Assembly (NCBI GenBank): GCA_039565995.1
Contig: CP154795.1
Span: 3,922,878 to 3,986,877, forward strand
Direction of reading: 5' to 3'
DNA: 64,000 bases
Origin: Propionibacteriaceae bacterium ZF39
GTDB lineage: Bacteria; Actinomycetota; Actinomycetes; Propionibacteriales; Propionibacteriaceae
How positions within the stretch are numbered: the first letter of the stretch is position 1; the number at the start of each line of letters is the position of its first letter. The translations under genes were made by a program, and so were the position numbers. Of this stretch, positions 19,074-27,730 are shown piece after piece. The notes under the pieces were generated by a model. The model saw only the letters and a program-made list of their open reading frames with translations. It did no database searches and was not told the DNA's origin.

Positions 19074-20048
19074 ATGCCTGCCGTGACCGCCGACACCCTG
19101 ACACTGCCCCGCTTGTCCCCCGCTGCTCCCGACGCGACCGAACGCCGGGTCATCACCATCGGCAAGGGCCCGCAGGGGCTCGAGGGTGAGGGCTTCCCCG
19201 TGCGCCGCGCGTTCGCCGGGACGCGGACCGAGCTGCTCGACCCGTTCATCCACATGGACCAGATGGGTGAGGTGGAGTACGCCCCCGGCGAGCCCCGCGG
19301 CACCGACTGGCACCCGCACCGTGGGTTCGAGACCGTGACCTACATCATCGACGGCCGCTTCCAGCACCAGGATTCCCACGGCGGCGGCGGCATGATCGAG
19401 AACGGCGCGACGCAGTGGATGACCGCCGGCTCCGGCGTACTCCACATCGAAACCCCGCCCAAGGAACTCGTCGACTCCGGCGGCATGTTCCATGGCATCC
19501 AGCTCTGGGTAAACCTGCCGAGCAAGGACAAGTTCATCGCCCCGCGCTATCAGAACCTGACCGGCGACCGTGTCGGCCTGGTGACCACGCCCGATGCCGG
19601 TGCGCTGGTCCGGATCATCGCCGGTGAGATCGAGGGGCATCAGGGGCCGGGCTCGACGCATACGCCGATCGTGATGGCGCATACGACCGTCCAGCCGGGC
19701 GCGCAGCTGTCGCTGCCGTGGCGCAAGGACTTCAACGCTTTGGCTTATGTGTTGTCCGGCAAGGGCACCGTCGGTGTCCAGCAGCGGCCGATCAGCGAGG
19801 GCAACCTCGCCGTGCTGGCCGACGGTGACCGCATCACGTTCACCGCGTCGGAGCAGCAGGATTCTAAGTCCCCCGCGCTCGAACTGCTCCTGCTCGGCGG
19901 CCAGCCGATCGGCGAGCCGGTCTTCCACTACGGCCCGTTCGTCATGAACACCCGCGACGAGGTCATCAAGGCGATCGAGGACTATCAGTCCGGCAGCTTC
20001 GGCCAGATTCCGGCCGACGCCCTGCGGCCGTACCACGGCCGTCGCTGA
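19074..20048 (+). CDS. Pirin family protein
   Basis: A 324-residue pirin with both cupin domains. The iron-ligand region reads DWHPHRGFETVTYIIDGRFQHQDSHG, followed by GATQWMTAGSGVLHIETP. The C-terminal domain contains EPVFHYGPFVMNTRDEVIKAIEDYQSG, typical of the longer bacterial pirins. The ATG at 19074 follows a GAAAGGA ribosome site. It is the second pirin within 1.5 kb and is clearly divergent in sequence from the first, so they are not a recent duplication. Confidence 0.92.
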   Translation: MPAVTADTLTLPRLSPAAPDATERRVITIGKGPQGLEGEGFPVRRAFAGTRTELLDPFIHMDQMGEVEYAPGEPRGTDWHPHRGFETVTYIIDGRFQHQDSHGGGGMIENGATQWMTAGSGVLHIETPPKELVDSGGMFHGIQLWVNLPSKDKFIAPRYQNLTGDRVGLVTTPDAGALVRIIAGEIEGHQGPGSTHTPIVMAHTTVQPGAQLSLPWRKDFNALAYVLSGKGTVGVQQRPISEGNLAVLADGDRITFTASEQQDSKSPALELLLLGGQPIGEPVFHYGPFVMNTRDEVIKAIEDYQSGSFGQIPADALRPYHGRR

Positions 20049-20714
20049 TCACCGCCAGACGAACGACGCCCCGAACCGGTCCGGCAAGCCGAGCTCATCG
20101 TTGAGCCGGGCCAGTTCGGCGTCGTCGTCGGTGATCCCGACGACCCAGCTGTCGGCGTACGCCGCTGCCCGGCGCGAGCCGAACTGCGCGTTCGCGCCCG
20201 GGTAGCGGACCGGATCACCCGCCGCGAGGCCTGCCGTCTGCTCGATGGCGGCCAGGACGGTCGGGATGTCGGCTACCCCGGCATCCGACACGGCCGCCGC
20301 GACCATCGCGGTCTCGCTGTCGCTGAGTTCGCGGAGGGCCCGGTGAGCCGTCAGCGTCGCGAGCGTACGCCCGGCCGCCGCGGCCAGGTCCCGATCGACG
20401 GGGCCGGGTTCGGGGGTGTGATGGCCGACCCCGGTCGTCGTCGGAACCGCGGTGGGCTCGTCATCGGTGCGTTCCGCGCGTACGCCGGAGAACCCCTCCA
20501 GCTCCGCGCGCAACTCCGCCATGCCCTCGGCCTGCTGCCGCGCGCGGATCTCGCGAGCCTTCAGGACCAGCGCACCGGCACCGATCGCGATGAGGATTCC
20601 GCCGAGGACGCGGAGAACCGCGCCGCCGTCGAAGATCACGACGAGGATGCCGAGCACCACGCAGACGATGCCCGCGATTTCGAGTTGGCGGCTGGGTCGC
20701 TGTTCGTTGGTCAC
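20049..20714 (-). CDS. Membrane-anchored protein of unknown function
   Basis: A 221-residue protein starting at GTG 20714. Two N-terminal membrane helices (about residues 12-30 and 34-50) are followed by a basic, coiled-coil-prone stretch (KAREIRARQQAEGMAELRAELEG). The soluble C-terminal domain of about 110 residues ends in DDDAELARLNDELGLPDRFGASFVWR. I do not recognise the domain. It ends directly against the second pirin (convergent, no gap) and is divergent from the Nudix gene. Confidence 0.65.
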   Translation of the reverse strand: MTNEQRPSRQLEIAGIVCVVLGILVVIFDGGAVLRVLGGILIAIGAGALVLKAREIRARQQAEGMAELRAELEGFSGVRAERTDDEPTAVPTTTGVGHHTPEPGPVDRDLAAAAGRTLATLTAHRALRELSDSETAMVAAAVSDAGVADIPTVLAAIEQTAGLAAGDPVRYPGANAQFGSRRAAAYADSWVVGITDDDAELARLNDELGLPDRFGASFVWR

Positions 20715-20769
20715 ACCTGGATTGTGCCTCGCTGGTGGTGAGAGGGGCGGCGGACTCTAGACTGCGAGC

Positions 20770-21348
20770 ATGTCGAGACCAGAGGCGAAGTTCTGCCGGG
20801 ATTGCGGGACCGCCATGGAGCGACGCATTCCGCCGATGGAGGATCGCGAACGCGCGGTCTGCCCGGCCTGTGGGTTCATCGACTATGTGAATCCGATCAA
20901 TGTTGTCGGCACGGTGCCGATATGGCAGGGCGATCAGGTCCTGCTGTGCCTGCGCAATATCGAGCCCCGCAAGAACTTCTGGACCCTGCCCGCCGGCTTC
21001 CTCGAGGCCGGCGAGGGCAGCGCCGAGGGGGCCCGGCGCGAGACCTGCGAGGAGGCCGGGGCTCGGATCGAGCTCGGTCAGCTCTATTCCGTCTTCGATG
21101 TGCCCCACGCCCAGCAGGTCCATATGTATTGGTTGGCCACCCTCCTCGACACTGACTTCGACCCGGGTCCGGAGACGATCGAATGCCGGATGTTCGCGCT
21201 CGACGACATCCCCTGGGATGACCTGTCGTTCCGGACGGTCGCCCGGACCCTCTGGCACTTCGTGGTTGATCATCGCGCCGGGGCTTTCGGCACGCACTAT
21301 GGCGAAGTCACCTGGGGAGAGACGCTGCCGCCGTTGCCGGAGCGATGA
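20770..21348 (+). CDS. Nudix hydrolase with N-terminal zinc ribbon
   Basis: A 192-residue protein. The N-terminus is a zinc ribbon (FCRDCG, then CPACG about 20 residues later), followed by a Nudix fold with the box GFLEAGEGSAEGARRETCEEAG around residues 75-96. Zinc-ribbon Nudix proteins of this layout resemble NudC-type or ADP-ribose hydrolases acting on nucleoside diphosphate linkages. The exact substrate is not readable. An unusual AT-rich inverted repeat begins two bases after the stop. Confidence 0.9.
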   Translation: MSRPEAKFCRDCGTAMERRIPPMEDRERAVCPACGFIDYVNPINVVGTVPIWQGDQVLLCLRNIEPRKNFWTLPAGFLEAGEGSAEGARRETCEEAGARIELGQLYSVFDVPHAQQVHMYWLATLLDTDFDPGPETIECRMFALDDIPWDDLSFRTVARTLWHFVVDHRAGAFGTHYGEVTWGETLPPLPER

Positions 21349-21349
21349 A

Positions 21350-21395
21350 GTTCTATTCGATTCTCTAGACTTATTCCTAGAATATCGAATAGTTC
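21350..21395. repeat. AT-rich imperfect 19-bp inverted repeat with 8-base loop
   Basis: The arm at 21350-21368 and the arm at 21377-21395 match as an inverted repeat at 15 of 19 positions. They include a perfect nine-base core (CTATTCGAT / ATCGAATAG) and an inner TCTAG/CTAGA. The element lies immediately after the Nudix stop and 45 bases before the luciferase-like gene. It is far more AT-rich than the surrounding DNA. An operator for the downstream gene or an mRNA hairpin are both possible. Confidence 0.6.
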
Positions 21396-21440
21396 GTCAT
21401 CACAGGGAATACCAGCGACACGGGGCTGGTTGGGGCTGTT

Positions 21441-22481
21441 ATGACGACCCCTCTCGCCGTGTCCGTGCTCGATCTCCTGCCTGTTCGCACCAACCAGTCC
21501 AGCGCAGATGCGTTCGCCGCAGCCAGGTCGCTGGCGCGGGTGGCGGAGGACGCGGGCTGTACGCGGTATTGGGTCGCCGAGCACCACAACACCGAGTCGG
21601 TCGCGTCGACCAATCCGCCCGTGTTGATCGCGATGCTCGCGGGCGTGACCGAGCGGATCCGCGTCGGCTCGGGTGGCGTGATGCTCCCGAACCACGCTCC
21701 CCTGGTGGTTGCCGAACAGTTCGCGGCGCTCCAGGCGGCGTACCCCGATCGCATCGACCTCGGCATCGGCCGCGCCCCGGGCACCGACCCGGTCACCACA
21801 TGGGCCCTGCGCAACGGTGCCGGCGACGAGGAGATCGTGCGGAACTTCCCGCACTATGTGCAGCAGGTGATGGCCTACATGTCCCCGGAGGGCGCGCGGG
21901 TGCAGGTCGCCGGGCGTACCTTCGACATCCGCGCCACCCCCCGCGCCGCCGAGGCCCCGCCGGTCTGGCTGCTGGGCTCGTCGGACTATTCCGCGCGGTT
22001 GGCCGCCCAGCTCGGGCTCCCCTATGTCTTCGCGCATCACTTCTCCGGCCACGGCACGGAAGAGGCGCTGCGGCTCTATCGGGAGGGGTACGCCGGCGAG
22101 GGCAAGCCGAGGACCTTCCTCACTGTGAATGCCATCGTGGCGGACACCGAGGAGGAGGCGCGCGAACTGTCGCTGCCGTTCCAGTATCAGATGGCCTGCC
22201 TGCGCACCGGCAAGCCGCTCGTGTCCATGCTCACCGTCGAAGAGGCGCGCGTCACCGAGTGGCCGCTGTCGGACACCGGGCTGGCGCAGCTGACGGCGTC
22301 CTGGTTCGTGGGTACGCCCGATCGGGTCGCCGAGGGCATTCGGTCGTTGGCCCGGGAGCACGACGTGGACGAGGTCATGATCCAGCCCGTGGCCGGGGCG
22401 TACGCGAGTGAGCCCGCCGACCGCGACCTCGCCCGCGAGCGGACCGTGCGTGAACTCACCGAGCGTCTTCGAGTCGATTGA
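21441..22481 (+). CDS. Luciferase-like flavin monooxygenase (MsnO8-like)
   Basis: A 346-residue member of the bacterial luciferase-like superfamily, flavin or F420-dependent TIM-barrel oxidoreductases. Family segments include RYWVAEHHNTESVASTNP, IRVGSGGVMLPNHAPLVVAEQF, DLGIGRAPGTDP and VGTPDRVAEGI. The overall pattern matches the MsnO8 subgroup found widely as single genes. The substrate is unknown. It starts 45 bases after the AT-rich repeat and is convergent with ppc. Confidence 0.88.
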   Translation: MTTPLAVSVLDLLPVRTNQSSADAFAAARSLARVAEDAGCTRYWVAEHHNTESVASTNPPVLIAMLAGVTERIRVGSGGVMLPNHAPLVVAEQFAALQAAYPDRIDLGIGRAPGTDPVTTWALRNGAGDEEIVRNFPHYVQQVMAYMSPEGARVQVAGRTFDIRATPRAAEAPPVWLLGSSDYSARLAAQLGLPYVFAHHFSGHGTEEALRLYREGYAGEGKPRTFLTVNAIVADTEEEARELSLPFQYQMACLRTGKPLVSMLTVEEARVTEWPLSDTGLAQLTASWFVGTPDRVAEGIRSLAREHDVDEVMIQPVAGAYASEPADRDLARERTVRELTERLRVD

Positions 22482-22490
22482 TCCCCAGGT

Positions 22491-22528
22491 TTATCCACAG
22501 CCTGTGGAGAATCACACGCGTGTGATTC
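22491..22528. other. DnaA-box pair plus 20-bp perfect palindrome between convergent genes
   Basis: The 47-base gap between the monooxygenase and ppc stops contains TTATCCACA (a perfect DnaA box) at 22491-22499, facing TGTGGAGAA at 22503-22511. The perfect palindrome GAATCACACG/CGTGTGATTC occupies 22509-22528 and touches the ppc stop. With no loop it is more like a protein site than an RNA hairpin, although a bidirectional terminator role is possible. Confidence 0.55.
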
Positions 22529-25288
22529 CTATCCCGTGTTGCGCAGACCCGCAGCGACACCGTTGACGGTGATGAGCAACGCGCGCTGGAAGGCGGCCCT
22601 GTCGTCATCGGAGACTTCCCCCGCACGGAGGCGCCGGAGCAGCTCGACCTGGAGGTAGGAGATCGGGTCGAGGTATTGATCCCGCACCGCGAACGTCCGC
22701 TTCAGCGCCGGTTGGTCATCGAGGAGATGGTCCTCGCCCGTGAGGCGCTTGAGCTCCTCGACGGTCAACGCGAACTCCGCCTTGATGTCGTCGAAGAGGT
22801 GGCGGAGTTCCTCGGGCACGAGGGAGTTCACATAGTGTGACGCGATCGCGAGGTCGGTCTTGGCGACGGTCATCTCGACGTTGGAGATCACGGACGCGAA
22901 CATTCCCCAGCCGGCCAGCATCGCCTTCAGGTCGTCCTCGTGACCGGCCTCGCGGGCAGCCTTCAGGCCGGACCCGACGCCATACCAACCCGGGACGATC
23001 TGCCGCGTCTGCGTCCAGCCGAACACCCACGGAATCGCGCGCAGACCCTCAAGGCCGGCGTCGCTGTCGGGTCGCTTCGACGGGCGCGAGCCGATGTTGA
23101 GCGCGCCGAGCTGATCAACGGGGGTCGCGGCGACGAAGTACGCCGGCAGGTCCGGGTCCGACACCAGCGCCCGATAGCGATTGAACGCCGCATCGCTCGC
23201 GACATCGAGCACCTCGCCCCAGCGCGTCAGGTCGGCGGGCGGGACCACCTGGTCGCGGTGCAGCGTACTCGCCCGCAACACCGCCGCCAGCGACAGCGCC
23301 AGGTTCTCCTTGGCGAGCGCCGGGAGCGAATACTTGTCGGAGATGACCTCACCCTGCTCGGTGAACTTGATTTCACCGGCGAGTACGCCGAACGGCTGCG
23401 CCATGATCGCGTCGTAGGTCGGGCCACCACCACGGCCGACCGAGCCGCCGCGGCCGTGGAACAACCGGAGACGTACGCCGTGCTTGGCCGCCACGTCCCG
23501 CAGCGCCCGCTGCGCCCGGTGGATCGCCCACTGGCTGGTGAGCACGCCGGCCTGCTTGTTGGAATCGGAGTAGCCGAGCATGACCTCCTGGACGTCACCG
23601 CGGAGGCGTACCAGGTCGCGATAGGCCGGAGTCGACAGCAGCTCATCGAGCAGGTCCTCGGCCCCGCGGAGTTCCTCGATCGTCTCCAGCAGGGGTGCGA
23701 ATCCGATGTCGGCGAAGGGCTCGGCGCCGGGGTTGAGGTCGAGGAGTCCGGCCTCGCGGGCCAGGACGGCGGCGGCCAGCACGTCGTCCGCGCCCTGGGT
23801 CATCGAGATGATGTAGGTCTCCACGACGGACTTGCCATAGGACCGCTGCGCCCGGCGGATCTCGTCGAACACCTGCAGCACGCGCCCCCGCGGGGCCTGC
23901 CAGGTCAGCAGCGGCCGACGTGATTCGAGCTCAGCGGCCAGCGCGCGCAGACGCCCGCCGCGGGACAACTCGGCGTACTCCCGCGGCAATCCGCCAACCG
24001 CATCCAGCAGCGGTCCGAGCGCATCGTGATGCTTCTCGGCATGTTCGCGCACGTCGAGCGTGGCGAGGTGCAGACCGCTGACCGCAAGGGTCTGGGCGGC
24101 GATCGCGACGCGGCCGTCGGCGGTGAGGGAGTCGCCGTGGGTACGCAGCGAGTCGGCGATCAGGCCGAACTCGGTGAGGAGGCCGTCGATGCCGGCGTAG
24201 TCCTTGCCGGGCTCGTGCGGCGCGCCGGTCTCGACCCGTGTCCGGGTGTTGAGGAGCTTGACCCGCATGCAGCTGAGCTTCAAGCGATAGGGCTCGGGCT
24301 CATAGAAGGCGAGAAGGCGAGGGGCGAGGTCGAGCACTGCGAGGTCGGCCGCCAGGGACTCCTTGAGCTCGGTCGACACGGGCACGACGGCCGTGGACGC
24401 CGAGAGCTCCAGGATGAGCGCGTCGATGATCTGCAGGGCAAGCTCGAGCGCCCGCTCGAACTGCAGGCGCAGGATCTCCTCGGTGACCTCCGGGGTGACG
24501 TTGGGGTTGCCGTCACGGTCGCCGCCGATCCATGAGCCGAAGCGGAGGCTGGGCCTGGCGGGGTCGAGGCGTACGCCGTGGTCGGAGAGCAGATCGGCGA
24601 AGTCGGCGAGCAGGCCCGGGAGGGTTTCGGTGAAGACCTCGGCGAGGTAGTAAAGCGCATTCCGGGCCTCGTCGAGCGGCGTCGGCTGGGTGAGGCGGAG
24701 TTCGTCGGTCTGCCAGATCAGGTCGATCAGCTCGGCCAGCCGACGGTCCTGGCGGCGGCGGGTGAGCGTGTCGGGCTCGCTCGGTTCGGCGAGCTCGTCG
24801 GAAAGGTCGCGCAGCTTGGTGAGGATGCTCCGGCGGGACGCCTCGGTCGGGTGGGCGGTGAACACGGGACGGACGTCGAGGCTCGCCACGCCCTCGGCCA
24901 GCAGCTCCGGTCCGCCCTTCTCGACGATGTCGGTGATCGCGGCAGGCAGCCAGTCGGTGTCGTCGGAGCGGGTGGCAAGGGAGCGTACGCGGTGGACCTG
25001 CTCGGCGGCGTTGGCGAGGTGGAAGTAGGTCGTGAACGCGCGAACCAGGTCGGTGGCCTGCGGCAGGGGCAGGTCGGCGAGCAGCTCACGGACCCGATCA
25101 GCGGCCGCGGCGTCACCGCTCTTGCTGTCCTTGGTGGTGAGTCGGACCTGTTCGACGAGGTCGAGGAGTTCCTGGCCGTGGTGGCGCACGAGCGACTGGC
25201 CGAGCATCGTCGACACGCGGCGGACATCCGAGCGCAGCTCGCCGCTGATCGGGTCGTCGGCGTTGTTCTCCACGTCATTCAAGGGCAT
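22529..25288 (-). CDS. ppc: Phosphoenolpyruvate carboxylase
   Basis: A 919-residue PEP carboxylase that makes oxaloacetate from PEP and bicarbonate (anaplerosis). Family motifs are intact: [13 protein letters not shown] with the catalytic histidine, [43 protein letters not shown], and the C-terminal RNTG. I chose the ATG at 25288 ([11 protein letters not shown]) because the open frame further upstream lacks family sequence. Length is normal for bacterial enzymes. It stands alone. Confidence 0.96.
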   Translation of the reverse strand: MPLNDVENNADDPISGELRSDVRRVSTMLGQSLVRHHGQELLDLVEQVRLTTKDSKSGDAAAADRVRELLADLPLPQATDLVRAFTTYFHLANAAEQVHRVRSLATRSDDTDWLPAAITDIVEKGGPELLAEGVASLDVRPVFTAHPTEASRRSILTKLRDLSDELAEPSEPDTLTRRRQDRRLAELIDLIWQTDELRLTQPTPLDEARNALYYLAEVFTETLPGLLADFADLLSDHGVRLDPARPSLRFGSWIGGDRDGNPNVTPEVTEEILRLQFERALELALQIIDALILELSASTAVVPVSTELKESLAADLAVLDLAPRLLAFYEPEPYRLKLSCMRVKLLNTRTRVETGAPHEPGKDYAGIDGLLTEFGLIADSLRTHGDSLTADGRVAIAAQTLAVSGLHLATLDVREHAEKHHDALGPLLDAVGGLPREYAELSRGGRLRALAAELESRRPLLTWQAPRGRVLQVFDEIRRAQRSYGKSVVETYIISMTQGADDVLAAAVLAREAGLLDLNPGAEPFADIGFAPLLETIEELRGAEDLLDELLSTPAYRDLVRLRGDVQEVMLGYSDSNKQAGVLTSQWAIHRAQRALRDVAAKHGVRLRLFHGRGGSVGRGGGPTYDAIMAQPFGVLAGEIKFTEQGEVISDKYSLPALAKENLALSLAAVLRASTLHRDQVVPPADLTRWGEVLDVASDAAFNRYRALVSDPDLPAYFVAATPVDQLGALNIGSRPSKRPDSDAGLEGLRAIPWVFGWTQTRQIVPGWYGVGSGLKAAREAGHEDDLKAMLAGWGMFASVISNVEMTVAKTDLAIASHYVNSLVPEELRHLFDDIKAEFALTVEELKRLTGEDHLLDDQPALKRTFAVRDQYLDPISYLQVELLRRLRAGEVSDDDRAAFQRALLITVNGVAAGLRNTG

Positions 25289-25556
25289 GGGGTCGACCCT
25301 AGGGCCAGGATGTGTCGGAGAGATGACGGGGATACTCCGGCACCCCGGGTAAATGCGTCCACCAGAGGGGTTTGGGGTGGGGGGCAGAATGCCGCTGGCG
25401 GACGCTTTTACTCGCCCTCTCGAAGTAGGCCTGGCGGGGATAGCTCTATCTATGGTTTTCTTGCTCCTGGCGTAGATAGTGCAATAGTCCTGAATCGGGG
25501 GCAATCCGGGGGTGTGCCCGATGGGGTTCGCGCCCGTCGCAGGGGAGGCTGGGGGC

Positions 25557-25901
25557 ATGCAGACCCTCATACGCATGGTCCCGGGAATCACGGTCACGGG
25601 CGCGGGATTCGGCCGCCAGGCGCTCACTCTTCTCATCGTGGCGGCGATTATCGGGGTCGTGAACTCCATCGTGAAGCCGATCGTGGCCACGCTCACGGGG
25701 TGCCTGATCGTGCTGACGTTGGGCCTGTTCATCTGGGTCGTGAACGCGTGGATGCTGCTGGCGGCCTCCTGGATCGCCGGACAGGTCTCGCTGGGCTTCC
25801 ACGTCGACGGGTTCTGGTCGGCGCTTTTCGGGTCGATCGTCATCAGCGTGGTCACGATGCTGCTGTCGGGGTTCAAGCGCGACAAGCAGTCCGCTCGATA
25901 G
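25557..25901 (+). CDS. Phage-holin-like (Phage_holin_4_2) small membrane protein
   Basis: A 114-residue membrane protein with about three helices. The segment [22 protein letters not shown] and the [13 protein letters not shown] region match the Phage_holin_4_2 family, common in actinobacteria and not tied to prophages. The family normally has another N-terminal helix before the VPGI motif. Here VPGI is at residues 8-11, so the protein is short at that end. The ATG at 25557 has AGGGGAGG upstream. About 270 bases without genes precede it. Confidence 0.7.
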   Translation: MQTLIRMVPGITVTGAGFGRQALTLLIVAAIIGVVNSIVKPIVATLTGCLIVLTLGLFIWVVNAWMLLAASWIAGQVSLGFHVDGFWSALFGSIVISVVTMLLSGFKRDKQSAR

Positions 25902-25926
25902 CCCCCGGACTCATAAGGTGGCTGCC

Positions 25927-26628
25927 ATGACAGATCCCACACAGATGCGCGCCGGGAACGTGGATCGCGACCGGGTGATCGGCGCCCTGCAACAGGCGTA
26001 CGCCGACGGTCGCCTGAGCGACGACGAGTTGGCGGCTCGCATCGAGACCGTCCACTCGGCGCGCACCTTCGGTGATCTCGACGACGTGGTCGAGGACCTG
26101 CCGATCACGCGACCGTCGGTGGAGTACGCCGCTGTCATGGGCGGCCCCGGCGATGGGCTCGCGCAGCGCGAACCGGTGGGTGCGCCAGCACCTCAGAATG
26201 AGTGGGCCGCTGCCCTGAGTCAGCAACACGGTCCGGTCGGATCCTCACCCGACAATCCAATGGTCCTCGATGCCGGCTGGTCGTCGGAGAAGCGGGAGGG
26301 TGCGTGGGAGATTCCGCAGTTCCTGCGGCTTCGCGGTGGCGTGGGGTCGGTCAAGCTGGACTGCACGGAAGCCTTCACCCCTCATCAGGTCATTCACCTC
26401 TGGGTGGAGGGTGATCTGGGATCAATCACCATCGTCGTGCCGGAGGGCTGGGCCGCCGATGCGAACGGCGTAAAGAAGTCGTGGGGCTCGATCTATGTGA
26501 AAGTGCCGGGCGAGCCGACCATGGGCCGCCCGATCATCGTCGCCAACGGATCCATGGGCGCCGGGTCGCTGACCATCCGCCACCCCAACTGGTTCGAGCG
26601 CAAGCGCCTGGAGAAGAAACTGCGCTGA
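25927..26628 (+). CDS. DUF1707 domain protein with LiaF-like C-terminal domain
   Basis: A 233-residue cytosolic-looking protein. Residues 6-60 are a DUF1707 domain ([32 protein letters not shown]). The C-terminal half is a beta-rich domain with [21 protein letters not shown], as in LiaF/cell-wall-active antibiotic response proteins. I chose ATG 25927, a few bases after AAGGTGG. There is no membrane segment. It shares one base with the next gene (TGATG), so the two are probably co-translated. Confidence 0.8.
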   Translation: MTDPTQMRAGNVDRDRVIGALQQAYADGRLSDDELAARIETVHSARTFGDLDDVVEDLPITRPSVEYAAVMGGPGDGLAQREPVGAPAPQNEWAAALSQQHGPVGSSPDNPMVLDAGWSSEKREGAWEIPQFLRLRGGVGSVKLDCTEAFTPHQVIHLWVEGDLGSITIVVPEGWAADANGVKKSWGSIYVKVPGEPTMGRPIIVANGSMGAGSLTIRHPNWFERKRLEKKLR

Positions 26629-27077
26629 TGGCCGGCTTCGAGATCCGCCTCGAGCCCGACCTGTCCGCAGCCGAGGCCTTCCGTCGGATCCTGGATCTCG
26701 ATGCCCACACCGAGCTCATCCCCTTCACCGTCGTTCGGCATCAGGGGGTGGCGCCCGGCCGAAGGATCGTGGCCAGGACCGGACTCGGACCGGTGGGGTT
26801 CGACGATGCGATGGTGATCGAGGGGTACGCGGAGCCGGGCAATGGTGAGCCCGGGCGGTGTCGTATCCGGAAGACCGGGACGTGGATCCGTGGCGAAATC
26901 GAACTGGTGGTAACACCGCGCGGGGACTCCGCGTGTTCCGTGCGCTGGCGGCAGCTGATCCGCGTGTGGGGTGTCAGCGCAGTCGCTGATCCTGTCGTCG
27001 GAATCGTTGCTCGCGTGGCATACGCCTACGTCATTCGGTTGTTGCTGGGCCGCAGATCTGTGTCTGTTGAACAGTAA
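26628..27077 (+). CDS. SRPBCC-family (START/polyketide-cyclase fold) protein
   Basis: A 149-residue protein with an SRPBCC-like pattern: an N-terminal strand and AEAFRRILDLDAHTELIPFT, a central strand region, and a C-terminal helix (ADPVVGIVARVAYAYVIRLLLGRR). Such proteins bind hydrophobic ligands; none can be named. It starts at an ATG overlapping the DUF1707 stop. The 236 bases after it (27078-27313) show no convincing gene. Confidence 0.65.
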   Translation: MAGFEIRLEPDLSAAEAFRRILDLDAHTELIPFTVVRHQGVAPGRRIVARTGLGPVGFDDAMVIEGYAEPGNGEPGRCRIRKTGTWIRGEIELVVTPRGDSACSVRWRQLIRVWGVSAVADPVVGIVARVAYAYVIRLLLGRRSVSVEQ

Positions 27078-27313
27078 GACCTGTGGGAACCCAGGACCGG
27101 ATCGCTGGGGTCTAGTCGGAATCGGGATTCACGGACTTGAGAGAGATCGATGGGAATCTCCAACGTGGGCAGTGGTCCATAAGGGCCCTCGATCGCCAAC
27201 ACAAGAGAATCCTTCGTAGTGGTGTAAATGCGGTGGATCAGGTGGCGGCGGTCATTGTCCGGCCGACATCTGACTCGGTCGTGGGCCAGCTGCCCAGAAA
27301 ACCACGGCAACTG

Positions 27314-27730
27314 CTACATCGTCAGGTCAGCGAACCGCCACTTGGTCGGAGTGAAGCGATAGCAGTGTTCGCTGAGAGTGGTTGATGCGAACTGCAGGTA
27401 CGCCTCCAGCGCGGGTCCCGCAAGGTAACGCGAGGCCATGCTCTTCACTTCCTGGTCGGTCGCTGGCAAGGAATCAGTGAGTCGTAGGTCGACCGACACA
27501 AACCGAGTTCGTGGCTGCACGGTCTGAACCACCAGGGTCGCCTGCCTCACCCGATCAATGAGGCGAGCCTTGCGACTCTCCGGGGGCGTCAGGATCCAAA
27601 GATCTTCGCCGGGTGCAAACGAATACCACAACGGCACTGCCGCGGGTGGCCCCTTGGGTGCCTCGACGGCGAATACACCTACATGAGGTTCGGATAGAAA
27701 CCGTTCGGCTGCTTGCTGATCAAATGTCAC
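27314..27730 (-). CDS. Pyridoxamine 5'-phosphate oxidase-like flavin/F420-binding protein
   Basis: A 138-residue PPOX-class split-barrel protein: VTFDQQAAERFLSEPHVGVFAVE, PPAAVPLWYSFAPGEDLWILT, then an arginine-rich strand region. Members bind FMN, F420 or haem. The substrate is unknown. I chose GTG 27730 because GGAGG lies a few bases upstream, whereas the longer open frame starts inside the LuxR gene end. It overlaps the 3' end of that regulator gene by 11 bases. Confidence 0.7.
   Translation of the reverse strand: MTFDQQAAERFLSEPHVGVFAVEAPKGPPAAVPLWYSFAPGEDLWILTPPESRKARLIDRVRQATLVVQTVQPRTRFVSVDLRLTDSLPATDQEVKSMASRYLAGPALEAYLQFASTTLSEHCYRFTPTKWRFADLTM

Noticed and set aside
25557..25901. 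Holin-like gene considered as a prophage marker
   Set aside because: The Phage_holin_4_2 family is widespread as a single chromosomal gene in actinobacteria, and no other phage genes are nearby.
27026..27310. 94-codon minus-strand frame after the SRPBCC gene
   Set aside because: It overlaps the end of the SRPBCC gene, has no ribosome site and no recognisable features. The region appears non-coding.
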